This document shows positions 34,081-42,406 of a stretch of DNA of 46,228 nt, one piece after another. Source of the DNA: Clostridia bacterium (GTDB lineage Bacteria > Bacillota > Clostridia > Christensenellales > Aristaeellaceae); assembly GCA_017397765.1 (NCBI GenBank), contig JAFQIB010000025.1, positions 1-46,228 of the forward strand, given 5' to 3'. Position 1 is the stretch's first letter. Each line of letters starts with the position of its first letter. The notes under the pieces are model-generated. The model searched no databases. It saw only the letters and a program-made list of their open reading frames with translations, and had not been told where the DNA came from. The position numbers were made by a program, and so were the translations under genes.

Positions 34081-34419
34081 TTACCGGCCTGATGCATCAA
34101 ACAGCTGCTGTGCAGTATCCGTCCAGGCGCCCTGATGGGCGGCCTTGGCCTGATGGGCCCAGCGCCAGGTTCCCCGGCCCCGGGATGCGGAAATCAGGTA
34201 ATACTGCCTGCGGGCATAGGGCGCGCTCCAGACAAGCCGCCCCTGCTGCAAATTGGAGCTTGCCAGGGCAGAGGCTGCCAATGCGCCGGTATCCACCTTG
34301 CAGTACCGGTTGCAGTCGGCGAGAATCCTGGCGCTCAGCTGGGGGAGCACCTGACCTGTCCAGCGGGAGGCCAGCTGCTGCTCGATGGCTGCCCGGTTGA
34401 TGTCGATATGAATGGCCAT
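34081..34419 (-). CDS. HK97 gp10-like minor capsid / connector protein
   Basis: The 112-residue product shows the gp10-like pattern with VDTGALAASA and the PYARRQYYLISASRG block typical of neck proteins. ATG 34419 has GGAGG upstream; the in-frame extension to 34515 has none. It works at the head-tail joint. Confidence 0.75.
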   Translation of the reverse strand: MAIHIDINRAAIEQQLASRWTGQVLPQLSARILADCNRYCKVDTGALAASALASSNLQQGRLVWSAPYARRQYYLISASRGRGTWRWAHQAKAAHQGAWTDTAQQLFDASGR

Positions 34420-34542
34420 TTGTATTTCCTCCGGTGGGGCTTGCAGGAGAAGGCAGCCCCCCCGACGGCTGCATGCGGTCAGCCTCCGGTAAATAACTGG
34501 TGAAGGGCTTTGCATGCGTTGCGGAGGGGGCTGCGGGGAAAA

Positions 34543-34881
34543 TCAGCCGCCAGTCAGCTCCACCTCGTAGTGATGCAGCTGTCGGTCGGCCCAGACAGGC
34601 GTGACCCGGGTGACGGTCAGGCGGTGTTCTTGCCAGAGGACGACCTGACCCGGACGGAAATGCAGCGACCGCGGGCGGGAATGCCTGCAGTCATAAACCA
34701 GCAGCCAATGGGCCCGATGGACGGTATCCTGTTCGTCCGCCTGGCGGGAGTGGTCGGCTTCGATCCGGATACGGTGCAGCTCATGGTGTTCCGCGACGAC
34801 AGGGCGCTGCCAGGCGTCGGTCGTCTCGCTTTGGAGCAGGGCACTGTGGGCCAGGAGGGCGCGAGGGATGGGCGGGCGCAT
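34543..34881 (-). CDS. Head closure / minor capsid protein
   Basis: A 112-residue protein starting at ATG 34881 (TGATG overlap with the upstream stop). It has a beta-rich second half (LHFRPGQVVLWQEHRLTVTRVTPVW). Its place after the head-tail connector fits a head closure (stopper) protein; no strong motif confirms it. Confidence 0.65.
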   Translation of the reverse strand: MRPPIPRALLAHSALLQSETTDAWQRPVVAEHHELHRIRIEADHSRQADEQDTVHRAHWLLVYDCRHSRPRSLHFRPGQVVLWQEHRLTVTRVTPVWADRQLHHYEVELTGG

Positions 34882-35264
34882 CAATGCAGCTCACCGCCCA
34901 TCCAGCTGCGGGCATAGGCCATCAGAACCGGCAGGAGTACAGCTGTGCCCGGTGCAATCAGCCTGGCCTCCGTGCCGGAATTGCTGGCGGCGCTTTCCTT
35001 GATGGAAAATCGTCCCAGCGTGACCGAAGCGGAAGCGGCCAGGGGATCTGCCCAGCCCTCCAGGCCCCCGCGGCTGTCCATATAGGCGATCTGCAGGGCA
35101 AGCGCGCGCCGGAAGGCGGCGGCAGGCCCGGCGGGCAGATCGTCCCGGCGGTACTGCTGGAGGGTGCGGGCATGGAGCAGCTCCTCAGCCAGAGGCAGGA
35201 GCGCGTTGAAGGCGTCGGGAGCCTCCTGTCCGGTCAGGCGGCCATATTCTTCAGCGGTGAGCAT
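34881..35264 (-). CDS. Phage head-tail connector protein
   Basis: The 127-residue product, coupled to the capsid gene by TGATG overlap, is mostly helical (MLTAEEYGRLTGQEAPDAFN, AFRRALALQIAYMDSRGG), like gp6/gp15-type connectors that add below the portal. Its C-terminus includes TAVLLPVLMAYARSWMGG. Confidence 0.72.
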   Translation of the reverse strand: MLTAEEYGRLTGQEAPDAFNALLPLAEELLHARTLQQYRRDDLPAGPAAAFRRALALQIAYMDSRGGLEGWADPLAASASVTLGRFSIKESAASNSGTEARLIAPGTAVLLPVLMAYARSWMGGELH

Positions 35265-36157
35265 CAGGCGTCACCCGCAGGCATGGCGGCTGCGCTGGAC
35301 ACATACAGGCCCTTGGCAGCGTTGTCCTTCACGTCGTTCAGGCCCAGCACGCGATAGCCGAACTTCCAGGCGTCGGTATCGGGATTATTCTCAGGGGAGA
35401 TAATCTTGGGCTTGGCATGCTTGGTGAACTGCAGCAGGCCGGGCTTGTAGACCATCAGGAAGTTGAGCGCAACCGCGCCGTCCGCCTTCTTGAAGCCGCC
35501 GGCCGCCTGACCCTCGCCGCCGGTCAGCAGGGTGACCTTGCTGTAGAAGCGGTCAGAGGGGACGGTGACCACCGCGTCGAAGCGGGAGAGCAGGGTCTTG
35601 GACTGATAGGTGTCCATGTTGTCGATCATGGCGCGGGCGGCGGCGGTGATGAAGAGCACACGGCCGGCCTCAGGCACGCCCTCCTCGGTCATCTTGGCAA
35701 AGCCGTCGCTCAGGGCCGTCATGACCGCCTTGCCGTCGGCAAAGGTGGCATGGACGATGCGGTGGGACGCAGGGGTCAGCGCGGCATACTTGGCCAGGCG
35801 GACCGCATCCATCTCAGGAGCCACCTTCGTGCGGATGAACTCGCCCGCCAGACGGCCAAAGGCAACGCCGGCGCTCTCTTCGTTGTCCATCGCGTCGATC
35901 TGGAACATGCGGCCGCGCTCGTAATCGCACTTACGGGTCTCCATTTCCAGCGTGACGCTGCCGGCAGGATAGCCGGTATTGCGGTCATAGTCGCCCAGAC
36001 CGTCCATGTCCATCTTGGGGATGAGGATCTCGCCGCTGTTGCGGCCCAGCTCGGCCACGGTGGGATCGGAATCCAGCACGCCGGTGAGCGCAGACAGGGT
36101 CAGGGCTTCATCCAGCAGGGGGGTGTAGTTGCGGAACTTTGCGATGCTGTTGGGCAT
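35264..36157 (-). CDS. Phage major capsid protein
   Basis: A 297-residue coat protein, related to the capsid of A118-like Firmicutes phages. Recognisable blocks are GEILIPKMDMDGLGDYDR, RGRMFQIDAMDNEES, FIRTKVAPEMDAVRLAKYA and FLMVYKPGLLQFTKHAKPKII. ATG 36157 has GGAGGT at seven bases; ATG 36163 touches it. It lies directly after the scaffold gene. Confidence 0.88.
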   Translation of the reverse strand: MPNSIAKFRNYTPLLDEALTLSALTGVLDSDPTVAELGRNSGEILIPKMDMDGLGDYDRNTGYPAGSVTLEMETRKCDYERGRMFQIDAMDNEESAGVAFGRLAGEFIRTKVAPEMDAVRLAKYAALTPASHRIVHATFADGKAVMTALSDGFAKMTEEGVPEAGRVLFITAAARAMIDNMDTYQSKTLLSRFDAVVTVPSDRFYSKVTLLTGGEGQAAGGFKKADGAVALNFLMVYKPGLLQFTKHAKPKIISPENNPDTDAWKFGYRVLGLNDVKDNAAKGLYVSSAAAMPAGDA

Positions 36158-36208
36158 TGACATTACCTCCGATTTTCTTGGTTGCAGGGGGAAAAACTTG
36201 GGAGTGCG

Positions 36209-36802
36209 TTACAGGGTGGGCTTGAGGCCCAGGGCGCGGCGGAAGTCGGCCTCCCGCTCGTCCGTGCCGGAGCCGTGCTGCTGCCCCCAGGCCATGGGCT
36301 GGCTGAAGCCGCCGAACAGGTAGGGCTTGTCCTCCTTCAGGAGGGACAGCGCATCCTGCACGCCGGTGATGGCCTCGCCCTCCGTCTGAATCAGCGAGTG
36401 ATCCAGCAGGGTGACTGCCAGCTGGGGATCAAGCAGGCCCATCGCTGCGCCCAGGCGGGTCACTTCGTTCTGAAGCATCAGTGCCTGCACGCGGGCGTTG
36501 GCGGCGTCGATCTGCTGCTGTGCCTCGGGAGAAAGCTGCTTTGCCTTCTCGGCCCGGTGGTTGTTCAGCAGCGTGGTCAGCTCCTCCTCGGACATGCCGT
36601 ACTGAGTGGCCATGTCGCGGGTGATGCTGCGTTCCACGCGCTGCTGGCGGCTCTCCAGAGCGGTCATGAGCGCGCTGACGATCGCATCGGGGTTCCCGTT
36701 ACCTGCAGCAGGCTGCTGCTGAGGTGCGGTCTGGGGTGCAGAAGGGGGATTCGCCGGGGGATTCGGGGTGGGGTTGGTCGGATTCGTGGGATTCTCAGCC
36801 AT
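36209..36802 (-). CDS. Phage scaffolding protein
   Basis: The 197-residue product has a Pro/Asn-rich N-terminus and a long charged helix with MSEEELTTLLNNHRAEKAKQL, the layout of capsid scaffolds. GGGAGG precedes ATG 36802. It guides procapsid assembly and is usually removed before DNA packaging. Confidence 0.8.
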   Translation of the reverse strand: MAENPTNPTNPTPNPPANPPSAPQTAPQQQPAAGNGNPDAIVSALMTALESRQQRVERSITRDMATQYGMSEEELTTLLNNHRAEKAKQLSPEAQQQIDAANARVQALMLQNEVTRLGAAMGLLDPQLAVTLLDHSLIQTEGEAITGVQDALSLLKEDKPYLFGGFSQPMAWGQQHGSGTDEREADFRRALGLKPTL

Positions 36803-36918
36803 GGCAATTACCTCCCGTTTAAGGCCCGTCGGCCGTAGTATTTCCGGGTCATGCCCGTGTTTGGGGTACACAAAAAGCGCCGCAGCCGTGATGGCTGGGC
36901 GCTTGATGGCGAGGTAAG

Positions 36919-37212
36919 TTATCTGTTCAGAACGTAATCAATGAAGGACTGATCCAACTGCAAGTTGTACTTCTCGAAGAGCAGCACGTCTTCATTTGTC
37001 CAGTAGAAGCCATCATGTTCGTAGGCCTCTACTGCGTCCTCTAAGTATTCGCGGGTGATGGGATCATAGAGGGACATTCCTGCAACCGCGATGGGATGTG
37101 TGAAGGATTTGAAAAATGTAAGAATCTTATCCTTACCAGGGATGGGGGTTGGTGTACGAGGAAAACGACGATTTAGTTGATTTAATTCAATTTGAGAAAC
37201 GTCTACACGCAT
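36919..37212 (-). CDS. Putative immunity protein of the adjacent toxin
   Basis: A 97-residue acidic protein (MRVDVSQIELNQLNRRF, DPITREYLEDAVEAYEHDGFYW, FEKYNLQLDQSFIDYVL) starts four bases after the toxin-like gene, with AAGAGGTGA upstream. I know no phage structural role for it. Its small size, acidity, AT-rich codons and tight placement behind a toxin-like gene are typical of immunity genes in polymorphic toxin loci. The family is not recognised. Confidence 0.55.
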   Translation of the reverse strand: MRVDVSQIELNQLNRRFPRTPTPIPGKDKILTFFKSFTHPIAVAGMSLYDPITREYLEDAVEAYEHDGFYWTNEDVLLFEKYNLQLDQSFIDYVLNR

Positions 37213-37216
37213 AATT

Positions 37217-37738
37217 TCACCTCTTCTTAGGATAATATGTGATCATATGACCAGTATTATCTTCTGATTGTTTCCCGATGGTGTAACTGCCATCTGAATA
37301 TGCCCAGATAGGGTTGTCAGGAGCTTCGACCGCTACACCCAGTTGGTCTGCAAGGCTTTGGGCGAAGCAGCGACCTTGTGCATCCGCGCAGCCCGTGCTA
37401 CACGAAAACAGCCACACTGGTTCGCCATGATAATCTATGCGCTGTTTGATAGCATCAGCAAGTACATTGGCGTTGACCTTTGAGCCATACATCTGCACCT
37501 GCCGTGGCGTGCCGTGTAGTCCAACGCCATACCAGCCATCACCAGTATTCCGGCGGATGACCTCCATAATGTACACGTGATAAGCACCGCCGCAGAATGT
37601 CGGTTGACGGTCATGGATGGCTTTTTCCACGACTCGCTGCTGTTCAGATTTCTTCTCGCGGGTCAGGCCGGAAGCTACACGGCCTTTCTGGCTGATACTT
37701 TTATTATACCCCAAAACCTGCGTCCTGTCACTATGCAT
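37217..37738 (-). CDS. Toxin-like protein with His-Gly/Ser-Cys motif (orphan MuF-type toxin domain)
   Basis: The 173-residue protein has a basic helical N-terminus (residues 10-45) and a globular part from about 55 to 170. The globular part shows GVGLHG (His75-Gly76), ADAIKQRIDYHGEPVWLFSCSTG (Cys113), CFAQSLADQLGVAVEAP and WAYSDGSYTIG, a pattern I have seen at the C-terminus of polymorphic toxins. A hydrophobic strand ending His-Gly and another ending Ser-Cys is also how clan CD (caspase-like) cysteine peptidases begin, so a peptidase toxin is possible. It follows the portal gene, where MuF head proteins that carry toxin tips are usual, but no MuF domain remains. No good Shine-Dalgarno is seen at 37738; ATG 37567 is an alternative. 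More AT-rich than its neighbours. Confidence 0.55.
   Translation of the reverse strand: MHSDRTQVLGYNKSISQKGRVASGLTREKKSEQQRVVEKAIHDRQPTFCGGAYHVYIMEVIRRNTGDGWYGVGLHGTPRQVQMYGSKVNANVLADAIKQRIDYHGEPVWLFSCSTGCADAQGRCFAQSLADQLGVAVEAPDNPIWAYSDGSYTIGKQSEDNTGHMITYYPKKR
37703..37731 (-). promoter_or_regulatory. Candidate promoter at the 5' end of the toxin-like gene
   Basis: On the minus strand GTGACA (37731-37726) and consensus TATAAT (37708-37703) are exactly 17 bases apart, just inside the annotated 5' end. If used, the pair could be expressed from the silent prophage, with translation starting downstream. Confidence 0.45.
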
Positions 37739-37773
37739 GGTCAGGGAATTATGCTCACAGAGCTCTCGGAGCC

Positions 37774-39138
37774 TCAGCCGTGCGCCGCCGGGGCAGCAGA
37801 TTCGCCGTGCTCCTTGCGTACCGCATCCACCTTCTGCCGGGCGATGGCTTCATCCACCCGGTCGATGGACATGATGGCGTCCTGCTTCGTGCGCAGCCCG
37901 GCGTTCACCAGTAATACATTGCGGCGGGCGGTCGCATCGTCATCCTCAAAGACGCTGTCGTCGAAGGTGATCACCGGCGTCAGTGTCTCGGGGGCTTTGT
38001 GGCCGCACAGGAAGGCCAGCGCACGGATCAGGTCAAACAGGGCGGATTCAAGGATCAGCTCATTGCGCTTGATGGATTGATACAGATCGCTGTTCTGGGC
38101 AATGACCTCCTTGGCCGTCTTGACCGCGCCGCCCTCAAAGCGGAAGCGGCCAATGCCCAGGTCGCACTTGAAGGAGAGCAGGTCCAGCATCTGCTGCAGG
38201 GCCTTGGCATGCTCCTCCACGCGGAGGGTCGGATCAATGAAGCGAAGATCCTGCTTGCCGTCGGGGGACTGCTCGTACACATAGAACACCGTGTCCCGGG
38301 GATCGAAGCGGGGGGCGGTCATGCCGTCCTGCTCCTGCAGCATTGTCGCCAGGGACTGGGGTACCATGCAGCGCTTGCGGCCCAGGTTGAATTCGTTCAG
38401 GTAGCTGTCATACACCAGGTCGGCGCCCTTGAGCTGATCGAGGGCGTCGCCGAAGACCGACATGCCCAGGGGACTGTCCAGATCAATGCTGTTGACGCGA
38501 GCGGGGCGGATCAGCTGGAACAGGGGCAGCTTGCTGCCGGTGCGGATCTCCGTATGCACCCGGGGCGGCGCAGGGAGCTCCTTGCCGTCCTCGTCCAGAT
38601 AGATGTTGCGGATCACATAGGTCTGATCCGGGGCCTTTGCATGCAGCTGGATGTAGAAGCCGCGCTGTCCGTCCGGAAGGTGGATGCGGCTCCCAAAGGC
38701 GCATTCGGTCACGGTTTGCCCCTGCCATTTGAGGGGGAAAATCATGTCTGCGCGGACGAAGTCGATCACCGGACGGCCGTCTGCGTCCTTGTATTCCACA
38801 AAAGCGCCGGTGCCCAGGGCAAAGGCCAGCTCTACCAGGCGGTTCGCCTGGCAGCGGAAGTCCGTCCGGCTGAGGATCTCCTCCAGCTGGTCAAAGCCTT
38901 CGCAGGAGATGCGGACGCGGTCGTTCAGCAGCAGCTTGGCATGCTCGGCACACAGGGCTTTGGCCATCTTCAGCGTGGCGCGGGTCATCCGGGTGCGGCG
39001 CTTCTGTCCGGTATACACCCAGTAGCGATGAAAATCCGGGACATGGCCTGCATACCAGCTCATCCAGGTCTGCATGGCGGCGTAGGTGCGATCCTCCGGC
39101 AGCTGACAGCCGATGGAGGACAGATAGGTACGGATCAT
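37774..39138 (-). CDS. Phage portal protein (SPP1 gp6/A118 type)
   Basis: The 454-residue portal protein resembles those of SPP1 and A118: FHRYWVYTGQKRRTRMTRATLKMAKALCAEHAKLLLND in the N-terminal wing, LPLFQLIRPARVNSIDLDSPLGMSVFGDALDQLKGADLVYD in the centre and TAKEVIAQNSDLYQSIKRNE in the stem/crown helices. Twelve copies form the DNA channel at the head vertex. GGAG precedes ATG 39138. A repeat element separates it from the terminase gene. Confidence 0.9.
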   Translation of the reverse strand: MIRTYLSSIGCQLPEDRTYAAMQTWMSWYAGHVPDFHRYWVYTGQKRRTRMTRATLKMAKALCAEHAKLLLNDRVRISCEGFDQLEEILSRTDFRCQANRLVELAFALGTGAFVEYKDADGRPVIDFVRADMIFPLKWQGQTVTECAFGSRIHLPDGQRGFYIQLHAKAPDQTYVIRNIYLDEDGKELPAPPRVHTEIRTGSKLPLFQLIRPARVNSIDLDSPLGMSVFGDALDQLKGADLVYDSYLNEFNLGRKRCMVPQSLATMLQEQDGMTAPRFDPRDTVFYVYEQSPDGKQDLRFIDPTLRVEEHAKALQQMLDLLSFKCDLGIGRFRFEGGAVKTAKEVIAQNSDLYQSIKRNELILESALFDLIRALAFLCGHKAPETLTPVITFDDSVFEDDDATARRNVLLVNAGLRTKQDAIMSIDRVDEAIARQKVDAVRKEHGESAAPAAHG

Positions 39139-39164
39139 GGATTTTCTCCTTTCAGTCGAAAATC

Positions 39165-39290
39165 TAATTATGAATGATGAATGATGAATGATGAATGTGG
39201 TTTGAGGGAACGGACATTGTGCTTCAGAAAAGAGCTCACATGATCAATTCCTAATTCCTAATTCATAATTCATAATTCATAATTCATTAT
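39165..39290. repeat. MITE-like element between portal and terminase genes
   Basis: The gap between the two genes is filled by about 125 bp with tandem 7-base repeats at each end: (ATGAATG)n at 39170-39198 and (ATAATTC/CTAATTC)n at 39245-39288. The ends are inverted relative to each other (AATTATGAAT against ATTCATAATT), while the middle is unique. It is AT-rich and non-coding. I think similar short elements recur in gut Clostridia genomes. Confidence 0.6.
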
Positions 39291-40564
39291 CAGCACAGTG
39301 CTGTCATGGTGTCCATGAAGGGCTCAAAGGCGTATTCCATCGCGTCAAGGGAGTCGATGTTGTGCCGGCCATCGTCCAGGCGGACGTCCTTGCCGATGGA
39401 TTTGTCATCCCAGACGGCGGTGCAAAGGGCTTCCTCGGTGTGAGGGCAGTGGGGGGAGATGAGAAAGCGCTGCTGGCCGAGGAGGCGGTTCAGGAAGCGG
39501 ATGCGGTTGTTGATCGGCCCCTTGCGGGCATTGCGGATATCCAGCGGGATACGGGCCTTGCGGACAGCGGCGCGAAGCCCCTGGATGAGGGTCTGCTCCG
39601 CACTGTCGGCAAAGCAGACGGACAGGCGCTGCACGCCATAATGCTGCTGACAGCGGCGGACGAAGGCGATGAAATCCTCCTCCAGCTGCGAGGGACTGAT
39701 GATCTCCCGCCGGTAGTATTCCTCCAGCACCACCAGACGACGGAAGCCGCGGGTAAAGCCGACGCAGGAAAAAGCATGAGCGGAGCCGTCGCCGCCAAAG
39801 TCCACGCCGACCTGACAGCAGATCAGATCGCTCAGGAGGGGGGCGGGCGTGCCGTCCGGGCGGCCCGGCAGCGCGTTCTCCGGGAGATGAAAGCTTTGGG
39901 GTTGATGGGCAAACAGGGGATAGATGACGCCCTGAGCGGAAACCCAAAGCCCCCGGATGAACCGGTCGAAATAGACCGTGCCGGCGTATTCCTTTTCCAG
40001 CGCGGCGATAAACGATGGGGGCAGGTGCGGATTGTCGTAGATGGTGGAGGTCTGGGCGTAGAGATCAACGTCCGGCCGATCGATGAAGGCCTTGAGCCAA
40101 TGCCGGGGATCGGAGGGATTGGCGGTGCCGTCGAAATGGCTGTCAGGACAGCGCAGGCGGCTTTTGAGCATCTCGAACACCGGCTGGGCCCAGGTGGTCA
40201 TTTCATCGCCGTAGGCATATTCGATGGTCATGCCCTGCAGCTTGTCCACGCTGCTGGCCTTGTCCGCGCCCAGGAGATGGACGCGTTTGCCAAAGAGCCG
40301 GATGGTGTTATCCTTGCTGCGTACGTCGCCGACCAGGTCCTCGCCCCAGATGCGGCGCATGGGCTCCAGGACATTGCGGGACAATGTGGTCAGCGTATTG
40401 CCGATCATCACGGCGGCGCCCTGGCCCTTCATGGCCAGCAGACGCTGGGGGATGACGATCATCTGATCCAACCAGGTCTTGCCGGAGCCGGTAGCGCCGA
40501 TCTTCAGGTTCCAGCGTCGGGTGCAGTTTTGCAGGTATTCCTGCTGCTTGTCTGTCAGGCTCAT
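39290..40564 (-). CDS. Phage terminase large subunit (PBSX XtmB type)
   Basis: The 424-residue DNA-packaging motor has an N-terminal ATPase (Walker A-like KIGATGSGKTW at 21-31, IEYAYGDEMT with the Walker B acid) and a C-terminal RNase-H-like nuclease (CQVGVDFGGDGSAHA, VCFADSAE, and IDSLDAMEY with metal-binding Asp residues). The length is normal for the PBSX/SPP1 group. GGAAA precedes ATG 40564. It acts with the small subunit and docks on the portal. Confidence 0.93.
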   Translation of the reverse strand: MSLTDKQQEYLQNCTRRWNLKIGATGSGKTWLDQMIVIPQRLLAMKGQGAAVMIGNTLTTLSRNVLEPMRRIWGEDLVGDVRSKDNTIRLFGKRVHLLGADKASSVDKLQGMTIEYAYGDEMTTWAQPVFEMLKSRLRCPDSHFDGTANPSDPRHWLKAFIDRPDVDLYAQTSTIYDNPHLPPSFIAALEKEYAGTVYFDRFIRGLWVSAQGVIYPLFAHQPQSFHLPENALPGRPDGTPAPLLSDLICCQVGVDFGGDGSAHAFSCVGFTRGFRRLVVLEEYYRREIISPSQLEEDFIAFVRRCQQHYGVQRLSVCFADSAEQTLIQGLRAAVRKARIPLDIRNARKGPINNRIRFLNRLLGQQRFLISPHCPHTEEALCTAVWDDKSIGKDVRLDDGRHNIDSLDAMEYAFEPFMDTMTALC

Positions 40565-40649
40565 GGTTTCCTTTCATGCTGCGGTGCAGGTCGGAGACAG
40601 GGCGAACGGCAGAAGGGACGAACAGGGCAGGGGAAGCATCTTGGGTGCA

Positions 40650-41114
40650 TCAGGCATCCTCCTTGTCCTCATGGATGGCGGATGGAATACTGCCCAGCAG
40701 CTCTCGGGCCTGGGAAAGGGCGGTGCTTTCCGGTTCCGCAACAGGTTTGTCCCGCCATTTGTCGGGGCAGCGGTTTTTCAGCCAGAAGATCTGCGCGGTG
40801 ATGTCCGGGATCACAACCTTGGTAGTGGTGCGCACCTTGCGCTCCTCTGCCTTCTCCTCCACGGTTTTCTCCTGATAGGTGAAGCCAAGCGCCCGCTTGA
40901 GCAGCGCATTTTCCACCTTTCGGTTTACAGCGTCCCGACCCTTGCGGATGGCAGCATCGACCGCCGGGTACTGCTTGCGCCAGCGGCGGAGGGTGGTGGC
41001 GCTGCAGCCGATCTCTGCGGACAGCTGCTGATCTGTCAGACCACTCTGTGCCCAGCACTCCAGACGGATCAGGTTATCCGCCTCCAACCAGACGGCATAT
41101 TTCCCTGCGGCCAT
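40650..41114 (-). CDS. Phage terminase small subunit
   Basis: The 154-residue protein has a helix-turn-helix at about 20-45 (SGLTDQQLSAEIGCSATTLRRWRKQYP), a middle multimerisation helix (NRKVENALLKRALGFTYQEKT) and an acidic C-terminus, as in XtmA-like small terminases. ATG 41114 has GGAGGA; the upstream in-frame extension contains the SOS-like box and is probably not coding. It selects DNA for packaging. Confidence 0.85.
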   Translation of the reverse strand: MAAGKYAVWLEADNLIRLECWAQSGLTDQQLSAEIGCSATTLRRWRKQYPAVDAAIRKGRDAVNRKVENALLKRALGFTYQEKTVEEKAEERKVRTTTKVVIPDITAQIFWLKNRCPDKWRDKPVAEPESTALSQARELLGSIPSAIHEDKEDA

Positions 41115-41189
41115 GGACTTCCTCCTTGATGACAAAGTAAAAGGCGAACAGCTGCCTGCTCGCCGGAAATGAAGGATTTTGAACAGAGG

Positions 41190-41201
41190 GAACAAATGTT
41201 C
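41190..41201. promoter_or_regulatory. SOS-box-like site before the terminase genes
   Basis: GAACAAATGTTC matches the Gram-positive LexA core GAACRNRYGTTY. It lies 76 bases before the terminase small subunit start. Confidence 0.55.
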
Positions 41202-41260
41202 TTTGCGTTCGCTATTGTCATGATATCATATGGAGCGTGGTAAGGGGTGGTCGTGGATGG

Positions 41261-41662
41261 TCAATCTGTCAGGGTGCGCAGAAAAGCGTTGCGGCGCTTG
41301 TTGGCCTGCTCCCGGCTGATGAACAGCTGATCGGCGATTTCCTGATCCGTCAGCCCGTGGAGATAGTAGAGCATCAGGATCATCAGCGTCCGGTCGTCTT
41401 CGGCAAGGGAGATGATCTTCAGCTCTTCCTCCTTGTGCTCCGCAACGGTACGCGCATAGGCTTCGCGGCGCTGAATAAGCCCTTCCCAGCGCTGCAGTGC
41501 GGCAGCGGCCCTGTGGTTGGTGCCCTGGGTGTAATCCTGGTATTGCTGGGCTCTGGCTACCGAAGGTGCGCCGGTGGAACCGATCTGCAGCAGCGCCTGA
41601 TCCAGCTGCATCAGCAGCTGAACCTGATTGCGATACCATTCCAGCTGTGCCTGTTTCGTCAA
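41261..41662 (-). CDS. DUF1492/ArpU-type phage transcriptional regulator
   Basis: The 133-residue product has a helical N-terminal half and a C-terminal sigma-70 region 4-like helix-turn-helix (DDRTLMILMLYYLHGLTDQEIADQLFISREQANKRRNAFLRTL). ArpU/DUF1492 proteins activate phage late genes just before the terminase genes, which is where this one lies. TTG 41662 has GGAGGG seven bases upstream and is the probable start. Confidence 0.78.
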   Translation of the reverse strand: MTKQAQLEWYRNQVQLLMQLDQALLQIGSTGAPSVARAQQYQDYTQGTNHRAAAALQRWEGLIQRREAYARTVAEHKEEELKIISLAEDDRTLMILMLYYLHGLTDQEIADQLFISREQANKRRNAFLRTLTD

Positions 41663-41704
41663 CGGAATCCCTCCTGTCTGGGTTCGGATATGCATCTGCA
41701 GCTG

Positions 41705-42334
41705 TCACAGCATTCGTTCCGGGGACGGATGCTGCTGCGGTGATGCGGACAAATGGTGACAAATGCGGCCTCTTGCGGCTTTGAAGATCCGCCCTGTACG
41801 AGAACGGGAGAGGCCAAGCGCTGCGGCGATGCTGCTGAAGCTCTCGCCCTGAAGCCGCCGGAAGACAACCGCACGCTCTCTTGCAGATAACGGCATCCCG
41901 CTGATCTGCCGGAGAAGCGCCTGGGCATCCAGATTGGCAGCAACGATCTCCTCCGGATTGGCGGCAGGGTCCTCCAGGAAGTCCGCCAGAGAACGCTCCT
42001 CGCTGCCGTCCTTGCTGACACAGGCGTCCAGGATCAGCAGCTCCTTTTCCGGGTCATGCTTCTGCCGTTTCTGATGAATAAAGTACTGGCTGATATGGGT
42101 GCGGATGCAGGGGACGGCATAGGTGGCAAAGGATATGTTTTTCTCCGGCGTGTACTCATAGGCGGCGCGGCACAGTCCGATGGCGCCGATCTGCATCAGA
42201 TCCTCCCATTCATCGGGACGGATCTGGAAGTACCGGTTTAGCGTCCAGGGGATCAGGGCGTAGTTTTCCTCGACCCGCTGCCGCTGGGCGTCGGAGAGGG
42301 TGTATTGCTTGGTATGGCAGGAACGTGTTTTCAT
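41705..42334 (-). CDS. Phage-encoded sigma-70-like factor
   Basis: The 209-residue protein has sigma region 2 (NRYFQIRPDEWEDLMQIGAIGLCRAAYEYTPEKNISFATYAVPCIRTHISQYF) and region 4 (LSARERAVVFRRLQGESFSSIAAALGLSRSRTGRIFKAARGRI). It is similar in layout to sporulation sigma factors and to the PBSX factor Xpf, which drives late genes. ATG 42334 has GAGGTGA six bases upstream. Together with the DUF1492 protein it probably switches on the late operon. It could be a regulator taken from the host's sigma set. Confidence 0.82.
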   Translation of the reverse strand: MKTRSCHTKQYTLSDAQRQRVEENYALIPWTLNRYFQIRPDEWEDLMQIGAIGLCRAAYEYTPEKNISFATYAVPCIRTHISQYFIHQKRQKHDPEKELLILDACVSKDGSEERSLADFLEDPAANPEEIVAANLDAQALLRQISGMPLSARERAVVFRRLQGESFSSIAAALGLSRSRTGRIFKAARGRICHHLSASPQQHPSPERML

Positions 42335-42406
42335 TGGATTCACCTCTTCCGGATGGTTTGACAGACAGCTGCTGTTGGCGTGCAAGCTGAATCTGACGAG
42401 CAATGG

